Positions 1 to 10,562 of a stretch of 64,000 bases of DNA are shown here, one piece after another. Both the position numbers and the translations under genes were made by a program. Below the pieces are notes generated by a model. It saw only the letters and a program-made list of their open reading frames with translations, searched no databases and was not told the DNA's origin. Positions within the stretch are counted from its first letter, which is position 1. The number at the start of each line of letters is the position of its first letter. Source of the DNA: Stemphylium vesicarium (taxonomy: Eukaryota; Ascomycota; Dothideomycetes; Pleosporales; Pleosporaceae); the NCBI GenBank assembly GCA_004380135.1, contig QXCR01000045.1:310001-374000 (forward strand), in the 5' to 3' direction.

Positions 1-704
1 AGTCGTGTCGTTGTAAGATTTAGCTGAAAATTCCGTGTGCGGCTTGTCTGTTCCTGGATTCAGAAAACAGGCCCGCCAAGCGTCGCCGTTGCCCATATAC
101 TGCTGGTGTCTGCCCTACAGCCTAACTGCCCACCACCCACACTGCCCACTGCCCTCTTCAGTCTGCGACTATTGTGCAATTACAGAGCCACGACATCACC
201 ATAGACGCTCTGCATCCGACCACTTCCACCTGCACTTGCACCACTCCCTGACCTGACCTCACCTGCTGCTGCTGCTGCATCCCTTCTCCGCATTCCACCG
301 CATTCGACCAGCTTATTTTCGCCTGCGCCCTGGTCTGCCGAGTCGTCGCTTACTGGCAAAACAACCCCCACGACTGCTCCGGAGTACTTCACATCCCAAA
401 TTATCCATGCATCGTGCATGCAAGTCAAGCTCCCAGTAATCCCAGCTGACCTGCGTCTGCACCTCGCGCAGCTCGCGCTTCCTCGTCCCAACTCGTCATA
501 GCCGAATGCATTCCGTCAGTCTCACGATGCCATCCAGCTCCTAGCCTGAGCTTTTACTCCAGGACCCAGCAGGCTGTTGATCCTATCTGCTTTTATTACC
601 CAGTGGCGCCCGCTCGCCTTTACGCTCCTTCCCAGCTACCAATTGCCCGCGCCATGAAGATTTACTAGCACCGACCGACACCAGCCTTTGCTTTTACCGC
701 AGAC
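1..704 (+). promoter_or_regulatory. Upstream region and probable 5' leader of the phospholipase C gene
   Basis: No convincing coding frame is seen here. The strand is strongly pyrimidine-rich and C-rich, as is common for ascomycete promoters and leaders. A short CTG trinucleotide run lies at about 262-277. Several short ATGs occur before the PLC start at 705, so the leader may carry small upstream ORFs or an intron. Transcript data would be needed to place the transcription start. Confidence 0.5.
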
Positions 705-3700
705 ATGTCGCTCCTCCACGACGCCTACACGCGCCCGCGCATGCCGTCGCCGTCGCCCAGCTACGCTCGCGCAATCAACATTCCTGCCCGTGGCAGCCCG
801 GCCCTCACACCATCATACCTCAACGGCTCCCTCAATGGCTCTCTCCAATCAACTCCCGAAGGCATGGTTCCCGTCTCGTCCTCGCTTCCCGCCATCCCGT
901 CCTACGCATTGCCCGAATCGCTGCTGCCTCCACCCGTCCAGTCCCCGCCGACATCGTCCCCTTCAGCCATGGCCGAGGCCCTTGGAAAGGGTCCAGGTCT
1001 GATTCGCCGTGTTAGCCGTGGCGCCCAAGGAATCCCAAACCGCTTTCGCCGGGGCAACACGACTGCGCAACGCGACAAGAGCTCCGGCCCCGTCATCATG
1101 CGCCGCCGCAGCGACAGCAGGACTGCCGCCGACGCCGACACTGGAATCTCCGACTTTGACGCATTTGAAGAGGAAGAGGCCGTCGAAGACCCATACGAGC
1201 CCATCCACGGCCTAGGCATCACAGGCCCTACACCGAGCATCAGCTCAATACCAGACGCCGCTGTCGTCGCCCCCGTACGCAACTCCCGCCTTGAACAGGG
1301 CACCGTTCTGAAGAAGATTACCAAGAAGGAAAAGAAGGAAATCAACTTGCGCCTCGATCTGGAATCGGCCAAAGTATTCTGGGACCCCTCCCGACCCTCC
1401 AAGGCCTTTTACATCGACGACGTCAAGGAGATTCGCTCAGGACCCGAGGCCAAGCACTACCGCGAGGAGTGTGGCCTCTCTGAAAACTGGGCGCCCTACT
1501 GGTTTACCATTGTATACACTGACACCACGCGCTCCAAGGGTCGGATACGAACCATGCATTTGATTGCGCCAGACGTTGGTGTTTTCAACATGTGGACCCA
1601 GACACTCGAATCTGTGTCGCGCAACCGGATTGACCTTATGGCAGGCCTAATGGGCTTCGCCGACAAGAGTGCGAAGCTCGTCTGGCAGCGCGCCATGAAG
1701 AAGCGGGGTGAAGGCGAGGAGTCCCTGGACTTCCCCAGCATTGTGGAGTTGTGCCGAAGCTTACACATCAATTGCACCGAAGCCACTCTTCGCGTCTACT
1801 TCCAAAAGGCCGACACTCTCGACACTGGAAAGCTCAACCAATCACAATTCTTGTCCTTTGTAAGGCGCCTAAAGGAGCGCAAGGATATCAAGAACATCTA
1901 CAAGTCCTTCACATCCGGCTCCAAGATCGAGATGGACAAGGTCACCTTTTTCTCGTTTCTCCAACAAGAGCAGGGTGTCGATGTCAATGCAGACCTTGAG
2001 TACTGGACCAACACCTTTGAGAAGTTTGCGCGTGCAACAAAGCCAAGGTCAGCTGCGACGCCAACCGAAGGCGGCGAAGTGCCTTTGCCCTTGGCCATGA
2101 ACTTCTCCGCTTTCCAGACGTACCTCACATCTGCCGCCAACTCCATCCTCCGCCCGGTTGGTCTTCAGCAGAAACTGGACCGACCATTGAACGAATACTT
2201 CATCTCCAGCTCCCACAACACATACCTCCTAGGTCGCCAAGTCGCTGGCGAATCTAGCACTGAAGCATACATTACCGCGCTGCAAAAAGGCTGCCGATGC
2301 CTCGAGATCGACTGCTGGGATGGCGCCGACAACATCCCCGTGGTTATGCACGGCCGAACTTTGACCAAGAGCATCCTCTTCCAGGACACCGTCAAGGTCA
2401 TCAACAAGTACGCTTTCACTGAATCGCCATACCCGGTCATCCTTTCACTCGAGGTCCACTGCTCCCCAGTTCAGCAGTCTGCCATGGTCAAGATCATGAT
2501 GCAAGAGTTTGGCGACAAGCTAGTGCTGCAGCCCTTGGATTTTGAGTCGCAATATTTGCCCACCCCAGAGGAACTAAAGCACCGAATTCTCATCAAAGTC
2601 AAGAGTGCTGCTGGTGATGAATTCGACACCAGAGCGCTCATGGGTGAGATCACCTCCCGCAGGCAGCGCAGCTTCAGCTCTCCTTGGTCAAGGCCAGTGG
2701 TAATGAACGACAATGTCATTCCAAACTCACCGCTCCTTTCAAGCCCGCCCTCGATGAGCCCACCGGAGCGATCAACATCCTTCTGGGCAACCCCGCGCAC
2801 TTCCAATAACACACTTCCTACTTCAACAGCCGTGAGCTCAGCTGAAGACAGCGACAGCCCAAATGCAACTGCCGCCGAGGCCGCTGAAGTAGCAGACGAC
2901 CGACGCAAGCCCAAGAAAACAAAGACCAGCAACATCACCAAGGAGCTTGGCAACCTCGGTGTTTACACACGAGGCGTCAAGTTTACGGACTTCGCTAGCA
3001 TGGAAGCCAACACTTTCAACCATGTCTTTTCGATCAACGAGCGCGCCTTTGAGAAGCTCACCAAGCCTGGAGCGCGCGAAAAGCACCTGCTCGAGGACCA
3101 CAACATGCGCTGCCTTATGCGCGTCTACCCGCACGCCTTCCGCATCAACTCCTCAAACTTCGATCCGCTCAAATTCTGGCGTCGCGGTGTTCAAATGGCT
3201 GCGCTCAACTGGCAAACATACGATCTTGGTCAGCAGTTGAACGAAGCCATGTTCGCTGGTGGCGACGATCGCACGGGCTACGTGCTCAAGCCTGCGGCAC
3301 TTCGTCTTGAGTCGCAGACCCCGGTCATTGGTCACAGGAAAGCACCAAAGAAGGAAGTCAAGTTCACTGTACAGATCATCTCCGCCCAGCAGCTACCTCG
3401 TCCCCGAGGTCTCGGCCAAGAGGCCAACATCAACCCATACGTCGAGTTTGAGATGTACTGCGCAGAGGACATGGGCGCGAATGCCACTGGCATCGGCGGA
3501 CAGGATGCATCAGCCCGCAATGGCCACTCGGGAATCGGCAACCCGCTCCGTAAACGCACCCGCATTGTTGAGGGCAACGGTTACAACCCCGAGTTCGGCA
3601 ACGAAATTGACATGACAGTGACGACAAGATATCCCAGCCTCGTCTTCGTTCGCTGGACTGTTTGGAACTCGCTCGATGCACGGACTACCAACCACGCCCC

Positions 3701-4058
3701 GCTTGCTACTTTCACAGCCAAGCTCAGCAGCATTCAGCAAGGCTACCGTCACCTTCCTCTCTACGACAGCAATGGAGAGCAGTACTTGTTCTCCACGCTT
3801 TTCTGCAAGATCAAGAAACAAGACATTGTTGACGCGCCCGAGCCTTCGAGCACCGCTTCCTGCGGGTCATCCATCGAGCCAGGCAGCCCACTCCAGGAGC
3901 CCACAAACACCAAGGCGAGTCGCAGCTTTGTCAGACGCTTGATCAGCCGTGCCCCTAGTGAGCGTAAGAAGCGCAAAGAAGAGCTGCAGCGCACGGGAAG
4001 CGAGTCGCGCGAATCCGATCTAGACTCTGTCAGTCGCTCGAGCACAATGGAGCGATAG
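705..4058 (+). CDS. plc1: Phosphoinositide-specific phospholipase C (PI-PLC), single exon
   Basis: The uninterrupted 1117-residue frame encodes a PI-PLC, which hydrolyses PIP2 to IP3 and diacylglycerol at the plasma membrane in calcium signalling. Domains in order: a low-complexity Ser/Pro N-terminus (1 to about 170), a PH-like region (about 200-310), EF-hand-like helices (about 330-420), the X catalytic box (about 493-638), a Ser/Pro-rich X-Y linker (about 650-740), the Y box (about 747-865) and a C2 domain (about 885-1030). Both catalytic histidines are visible: SSSHNTYL (His504) and MHGRT (His549). The acidic EIDCWDG and SLEVHC motifs are also present. The C-terminal tail is basic and Ser-rich. 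The start is an ATG with no competing upstream in-frame ATG. The domain order is that of delta-type fungal PLC. Fungi often have several PLC paralogues, so the symbol is by family only. Confidence 0.95.
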   Translation: MSLLHDAYTRPRMPSPSPSYARAINIPARGSPALTPSYLNGSLNGSLQSTPEGMVPVSSSLPAIPSYALPESLLPPPVQSPPTSSPSAMAEALGKGPGLIRRVSRGAQGIPNRFRRGNTTAQRDKSSGPVIMRRRSDSRTAADADTGISDFDAFEEEEAVEDPYEPIHGLGITGPTPSISSIPDAAVVAPVRNSRLEQGTVLKKITKKEKKEINLRLDLESAKVFWDPSRPSKAFYIDDVKEIRSGPEAKHYREECGLSENWAPYWFTIVYTDTTRSKGRIRTMHLIAPDVGVFNMWTQTLESVSRNRIDLMAGLMGFADKSAKLVWQRAMKKRGEGEESLDFPSIVELCRSLHINCTEATLRVYFQKADTLDTGKLNQSQFLSFVRRLKERKDIKNIYKSFTSGSKIEMDKVTFFSFLQQEQGVDVNADLEYWTNTFEKFARATKPRSAATPTEGGEVPLPLAMNFSAFQTYLTSAANSILRPVGLQQKLDRPLNEYFISSSHNTYLLGRQVAGESSTEAYITALQKGCRCLEIDCWDGADNIPVVMHGRTLTKSILFQDTVKVINKYAFTESPYPVILSLEVHCSPVQQSAMVKIMMQEFGDKLVLQPLDFESQYLPTPEELKHRILIKVKSAAGDEFDTRALMGEITSRRQRSFSSPWSRPVVMNDNVIPNSPLLSSPPSMSPPERSTSFWATPRTSNNTLPTSTAVSSAEDSDSPNATAAEAAEVADDRRKPKKTKTSNITKELGNLGVYTRGVKFTDFASMEANTFNHVFSINERAFEKLTKPGAREKHLLEDHNMRCLMRVYPHAFRINSSNFDPLKFWRRGVQMAALNWQTYDLGQQLNEAMFAGGDDRTGYVLKPAALRLESQTPVIGHRKAPKKEVKFTVQIISAQQLPRPRGLGQEANINPYVEFEMYCAEDMGANATGIGGQDASARNGHSGIGNPLRKRTRIVEGNGYNPEFGNEIDMTVTTRYPSLVFVRWTVWNSLDARTTNHAPLATFTAKLSSIQQGYRHLPLYDSNGEQYLFSTLFCKIKKQDIVDAPEPSSTASCGSSIEPGSPLQEPTNTKASRSFVRRLISRAPSERKKRKEELQRTGSESRESDLDSVSRSSTMER

Positions 4059-5678
4059 GCCGAGCTTGTAAAATGGCGCCATATTCTGCAGCTGACGACG
4101 TCGCCACGCGTCTGTGAGCAAGCATTGTCGCCTGCAGTTGTATCATACACTTTCATTTTGTACAAACACGAATACTGGTTTCTTACGGCGTCCCGGGGTC
4201 TTGCTGTTTCCATGGGTCCTCGCGCCACGACAGGGGCCACGGCTATTGGTTCCGCACCCTACATCCAAACGGGGTATGCGGAACGAAGCCAGGAAATCTT
4301 ACGCAACGGCACAACAATTGCGAACCCCTCGCTTCCGACGGCAATCGAAATTCCATTGGGAGCCGCACTCAACGGCTGCAGCATTTGCCTCGGCAAACCC
4401 CGAAAAAAAAGGTTGTCATCATTTGATCCACTGTCCGATTTTGGACCGTCGACCGTTTTCCGTATTCCCGCGCTATTCGATTCTCCAGCATATACCCTTT
4501 TGTTGCGAACAAACGCGTTTCCCTTTGTCTTGTTTTTCAGATGGGTCATCGGCGCAAGTGAACAACCATGGGTTATGAGGATCAAACATGGTTTGCCGGC
4601 GAGCAACCTTAACTGCATCTTGGCGATATCCTATAGACTTGCTTTTTGAGCTTCTTCGCAGAGCTTCATTGCTCGATCACACATTACCCTGTACAAACCC
4701 TTTTCTTCTTCACTCAACATCCTCATCATGGACGATGTTGAGTGTATTTTCCTTCTTCTTCTTTTCCTTTGTTCACACAGCAAAGCTGTAACGACTTTAC
4801 GACACTTGTAGCTTATTCAGGCATAGCTATCTGCGATCCGCAGCGCGGGGGTGTATTTCTCTACTACCGCACAAGCGATCGACTGTTGATCTTCGTTTTC
4901 GCTTTACTTTACTTTTTCTTCTTCTTTCTCCTCTTTCTTACATTACCTTTCGTCTCCTCCTTCCCCAAACGGCCGTTGGGCAATGGCTTGTTGAGGAAAG
5001 GATGGATCCTCTTTCGGTTCAATGCAGGACATGGGTTTGGTGGTTCACATACGTACATAGTCTTTCCATTCAACACGCGCGCGTGGGCCGGCCCGGGGCT
5101 TGCAGTCTTGGTTTGCACTGCGAGGAGTAAAAAAGAGGTGGGTGGGGGGGCCATTGGCCAATGGTGTTTCCTTTCGGTGGGCGGCAGCATGTACGGATAG
5201 AACATTAGGGGGGCCTGGCATGGCAATCGGGGCGATACCACTCAAACATTACACTTACATTTGCATTACATACATACCACCGAACTTGATAGAAATGATA
5301 CCATACGCTTTCCAGCGCTACGATTGCGCGCATTGGGAAAGCAATCCCAACACGTACTACAAGATTTTCTTCACTTGCGTGATGTTTCTTTGCTTCTTTT
5401 ACTTCTTTCTCTTCATTTCGTCACTACAGTACATACAAGCAAGACCGTTGAACGGTACCGCTCCAGGCAAACACTGATCAGGCCAGCAAAAAAAACCGCG
5501 ACGATCATGCAGCCGATCGAGGTTTCCGCGTACGATCTCCAACTTCCTTGCAACCTTTCAACCTTTGAACCTTGGCATAGTGTTACCCGTCCACATCAAA
5601 TCAATCAATCCCACTGCATTGGAATCGCAAACTAACAAACCGCACATTACCTGCACAATCCGCCTTCCTCCGCTTTTT

Positions 5679-5720
5679 CCCACTCCCACTCCCACTCCCA
5701 CCTATTCCTATTCCTATTCC
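5679..5720. repeat. CCCACT hexamer repeat merging into TATTCC hexamer repeat
   Basis: About four copies of a CCCACT hexamer run directly into three copies of TATTCC, giving a 42-base interrupted hexanucleotide microsatellite on a pyrimidine-rich strand in non-coding DNA. Confidence 0.9.
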
Positions 5721-6258
5721 TTTTTTCCATCCCAACCTAGCAAAGTCTCACCTTCTCACGTGGTATACAAAAAATAGTTTATTTCACTTGCCTGCTTTAC
5801 TTTGCGGTGTCGGTTGACGTGGCTAGCCACAGACCCACATGGCCCTTGCAAGGTTTTCTCCGCAAAGAGCCCGAACGAGTCTCCGAACTCATGCCTAAAA
5901 ACCAGAACTGACCTGACCTGACCCATTCATGCCTCGTGGAAGGGCAAGGCTGGCGCTAAGGGATAAAGAATGGGGTTGCGGGTTGGGTTTGTGGGCTGTT
6001 TTGTGGGGAGAGGAGATGGGATGAGAGAGTGGGTGCTAACGTGGTAGTAGAAGCAAGCGCACATGGCTTTTTGTAGACCCGGTTTACTAGTAGCCTCGTT
6101 GGGTACTGGTGTAGTAGTGGTAGTGGTAGTTGGGCTGTCTCTTTGCTTAGGTTTAAGATTACCCCACACTTTTTTCCTTTGTTCGTGTTGTTGTAGTCGC
6201 GGTAAGCGTTTGGAAAAGAAAGGAGTGAAGAGGTAGGATAGACTGGTTCACTTTTTTC

Positions 6259-6284
6259 GCTTTGCTTTGCTTTGCTTTGCTTTG
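6259..6284. repeat. GCTTT pentanucleotide microsatellite, five copies
   Basis: Five perfect tandem copies of GCTTT followed by a G lie in non-coding DNA. Such a tract is likely to vary in length between strains. Confidence 0.9.
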
Positions 6285-9200
6285 ATCATAGCATGCTTTC
6301 GTCGCGCGTCTATCTTACGTTCTTTTCTTCGGCAATTCAACGGGCGCGTGTGAAAAGAGAAACCATGTCTCTTTTCGCTCTCCTCCATATCTACGTACAC
6401 AGATACTATTACCATCACTGCTATCTGCTTACGTACTCTCTTTTCCCTATCTTTGCGAAGAAAATTTTCCAATTAATAATAGTGCAAAGGAATGAGGCGG
6501 AAATGCGCAAAATACCGCTCCTTCCCATTTCTCCCCCCTTCCTCTAAAAATTTCAATCCACGAAGCCTGCGACGATCTGGACGCTGGGATCGCGTCCGCA
6601 GTGCGTTAGTTGGCTGGATTAGCTAGTTAGTGTAAGAGCGGGAACGACGGACGGACGGATTGACTGGGGGGCTGCAAGAGGCACGGGTAAGGTTCGCGCG
6701 GGCGGGGAGCGAGTAAGCCACGGGATGCGCAAGCCACTTTTTTCTTTTGCGTCTGTTCTTGCTAGGTCGGGCAATTGGGCAGCACCATGTAGGACCCGTA
6801 CTGCTGGGCTCTTGCGGACGCCTTTTTTTTGTTCTCTTCGCGTCGAGAGCTGGGTAGTAAAAGTGGACTCGATGGGCTTGCTCGCTTTTGGCGGCGGTGG
6901 CGGCGGTGGCGGCGCGTGGGATACTGATGAGGGAAGATCTGGTGTGTGTTTTAGCATGTAGCGCTGGATGCGGCTGCAAGTGTTGAAGCGGGGATTGTAT
7001 GTGTAGGCCACCTAACGAAGCAGCGAGGACAAGCAAACCCCTCACAGCAAACTATCTGAATAGCAGAACTGCGAGAGAAGAATCAAGCCGATGATTGAAG
7101 CTGTTCCTGGGCATCGAAAGGAATATTCAATACTTTTGCGGCGGTGCACCCTGCTGTGTGACATTCCAACTCCGGTCCATGCCATGCGGCTGTGCTGTTC
7201 ATCTTACTCATTGCCCCCATTCTTCCCATCCTTCCCAGCGTTTTCCTAAGGCTTCCTCTGCGAGACGCTCTCATCCAATCGTGAGTTGCTACGGAGCAGT
7301 CGACTACATCTACCGAGTCATGTCCCGCAGCGGCCGGGGGCCCAAAACGAGATAAAGTCACATTCTGCGCGCATCTGCATGGCCCGCACCTTCCCTGCGG
7401 GATATGTTACACAGCATGCACGTCAATACGTAGGGTACGATGGGCGTGTACGCGAGCGAACGGAAGGATTAGCCGTGTTGGTAGAAAGTTCAGATGGAAT
7501 CCTTCTCGCTCCCTGAGCTGCGTCGCCTAGTAGGATGCATAGAGTTTCGTTTTCTCCCGCATCTGAGCATTAGGCAACATAGGAGATGTGATGCTATTCT
7601 TGATGCTTGAGTGGCTCGCCTGACTTGATGATGGACGAGGCAGGCTGAGACACGGTGAGTATGCCATGTCCGACTGCTGCGATCCGGTCAAGGGGAGCAG
7701 AGGCAGCTGAGAAATTGGCATGCTTCAAGAATGCAGCTGTTCGGAAAGATACCCGGTCCTCTCATGGCATGCATGTTATGGCGAAAGCGGTGATGTGCCT
7801 TGCGTCTGCGTTCTGTGTGACATCGAGTAGGGCCGACTGCCTACCTAATGGCTACGTGTTACCCGCATGCATAGAAGCAGGAGCTGACAATGAGCTTCGC
7901 CGCGTGAGGGACGTTCAAAGCTTTCAGATCGGATTGTACCATTGACCTTGATCGGTGAACGTGCTGCGGTGAGTGCTGCCGTAAGCTGAGCGTCCATTTC
8001 GATGGCTTCTCGCAGTAGCTGTCAGGCTAGGTGGAAGTGAGGCTTCCTCGCTTGCGCGGGGCGTAAAATCCCATGTAAGGACTTGCGAAATTGAGAAGCT
8101 CCGTAATTTGCAGAGTAAGCGCGCTGCTATCGGTGGTATCTCGCACCCTGTGTGCAGCACTAATAGATTGTGAGGCCGCAGCATGTGGCTCTCATGTCAT
8201 ACGTCAAGCCGCAGTGCAACGAGGCTGCATGTCCACCAATATTATTCCTTTGCATGACGATCACGAGCCACATGCGCGAGTCGCGGATGGCGAAATGTGC
8301 AACATCCGAGGTGTCTCGCAGGACGACTTGAATGCAGCCATCATGCGAACCTGCATTGATTTACGCGTTGAGCAACGTGGTACCAGTTGTGGGGGTTGCG
8401 CATGAACTGATAGCCGATGATATGTCAGCTCCATGGGTTTCCGGTGAGGGTTTCCAGCTCTGCAAATTCGAGTTTGCTGCATAATGCAAATGCAAGGCGT
8501 CGTCGTCTGACAATCTCAGTCATTGCTCTGGCCTTCAGGTTCGACTTGGTGTTGTTGTGCCGAATCGGAAGGAAAGCGTATATGCACATACTTGCATCTG
8601 CAAGCACGAGGCTCCTCTCTGCGATTTGATCGTCACTCTCGATAGCTGACGGTCCCCAAGTTCCGAGCTGACCATACTATATGCAACTCTCGCCAGTTAG
8701 AGACTTGAAGTCCTATCATGTATGGGTACAACAACATGATCCAGTCCAACCACGCATGTGGGCAATACGCAGCTGGTGTTGGCTGCGACCCAACTTTTGA
8801 TGGGTATGAGCGCTGGTGCCGAGAGGTCGACTGTGACCGTTGATACTTTATCACCGCAGTAACCGCCGGTACTTCGAAACCATGCTAACATGTCGCGTCT
8901 CCGCTTCTAGTGGATCGAGAGACGATCAATGCCGTTCAATGTTAGGATGGTTTTGCCAGCAATACTGCGATAAGTGAATATATTGAGAGGGGCGCGTCGA
9001 GCGCTTCCAGACTTCTCACTTGGAATGGATGACGTTATGGTTTCTGATAGCCGGCTCGACGTGCCGCGGTAATGCAGAGTGAATTTCCTCGTGAGCGACG
9101 AGGCGAGCTGCGAATAGATGCATTAGCCGATGCGACGTCACCACATGTCGGAAAGATAGCTTATATCCGATGAATCTTGAAATGAAGGAGTCTTGACTTT

Positions 9201-10562
9201 CTCCTATCGGTTTCCGCCGTGGAGTCGACCTACTTGCTCAGGACAAGTCGGCAGAGATAAAGGTCTCGATGCGTTCGTGGCCGTGACCCTTCGTACATGC
9301 AGAGCTGAGCGCATTACCCTTGAAACTATGCAAACTAGTTAGTACCTGTCGTTCATCAAGGTTACCCTTGCGAGGACTATATAAAAGGTCGATTGATATC
9401 TGCGTCTTGCACCGAGGGGCATGTCAGTGGTGGATAATGCGGGCAGCCTGCGCCACAAACCTGCACCCCGCATCAACAGACAAGCGACGATCGATCATCC
9501 GGCCAGTCCCGCACGGCAGGTTATGGCGTAGTTTCCTGGAACCAACGAACCTCGTCGTATGGTTATAGTGGCTGCCAATGGACAGGTGTGGGGCGCTCGG
9601 ATGGTTTCCGGCGATAGTGCTCTTCGTGTTGGACTTCTGTAGCATCCGTAGCACGCAATCGTCGCATAATGGAGGGGTAAGTGTATCGTGGAGGATCAGT
9701 ACATTGTTATCAGTCGGTTATAGGGACGTGGGGGAACTCGTAGCGGTTCGGCCAATCAATCGTATGCGGCTTATAGGTAGAATGCGCAAGGGGACGCCGA
9801 GGAATGCAGACTGCAGTGAAGGACAGACGTGTGTAGAGGAAGCAAGCCTGACGCGTCAATATGCCATATCCAGCATTCCGATGAAGAGACAGACCAGATG
9901 GAATTCACCGGCCACTGGTGGTAAGATTGTGGCTGTTGCCTATTATGTTGAAGATGGTGCCTTCTCAGATAGATGCTCTCTTGGAGCATGGGACGGAGGA
10001 GTGCCTGAGATGCAACCTCATCAGCGAAGGAGAATGTTTTGAAAAGAGAGCATGTTAGTAGTAAAGCCAACTGTTAGTATGTGATTACGTATCCCCTTGG
10101 TCAGAGGACATTCCATTACAGAACAAAGGTCCACAAATGCGGCTCTGCTGCAGATCAAAGCGGTAGTTGTTGGAGCCAATATGACGTGCAGTGATGTGAA
10201 TGTATCAAAATGAAATTCCGAGAGGTGAATATTGGTGAGTGGGAACCATGGGAAAGAGCGATTGTCTCAGGCTCCCGAGACGCTAGAGGGCGTTATGGCT
10301 CCGACATTCCGACCCCGCTGAACTTCCTTTGGTATTGCTGCAACACACACAATCTTTCTCCGCCACACCCACCACTTTGACGCGCAAACACGCACGCGCA
10401 TCGACAAGACTTGTCCCGCTGGAAATGGTGTGAGCAGTCTACGTGTTCATATCCCCAGTCCTCGACAGAAGCGGCAGCAACTGCCTCAGCAACTTTGCAC
10501 TCGACCCCACGAACTTCCAATAATAAAGCTGGGGAGAGCGACAGGCGCTCACGACGACCACC

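Larger units (their letters stand above)
4059..10562. other. Gene-poor 6.5 kb region between PLC and UPF1
   Basis: The first part (to about 4250) is probably the PLC 3' UTR. I found no ORF with recognisable protein character or sensible splice signals in the rest. It contains simple repeats (5679-5720, 6259-6284, GGC-type triplets near 6889-6918), long pyrimidine-rich blocks at about 4740-4960 and 5390-5430, and an isolated TATA box near 9377. The last 250 bases before 10563 are likely the UPF1 promoter and leader. The region may hold non-coding transcripts or degraded repeats; the sequence alone does not say. Confidence 0.5.

Noticed and set aside
4125..4649. A 174-codon open frame just after the PLC gene
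   Set aside because: It lacks an ATG at its start, follows the PLC stop closely and shows no domain; it is most likely 3' UTR and intergenic DNA.
9578..10042. A 154-codon frame upstream of UPF1
   Set aside because: The amino-acid composition is not protein-like, no motif is present, and the opposite strand is also open.
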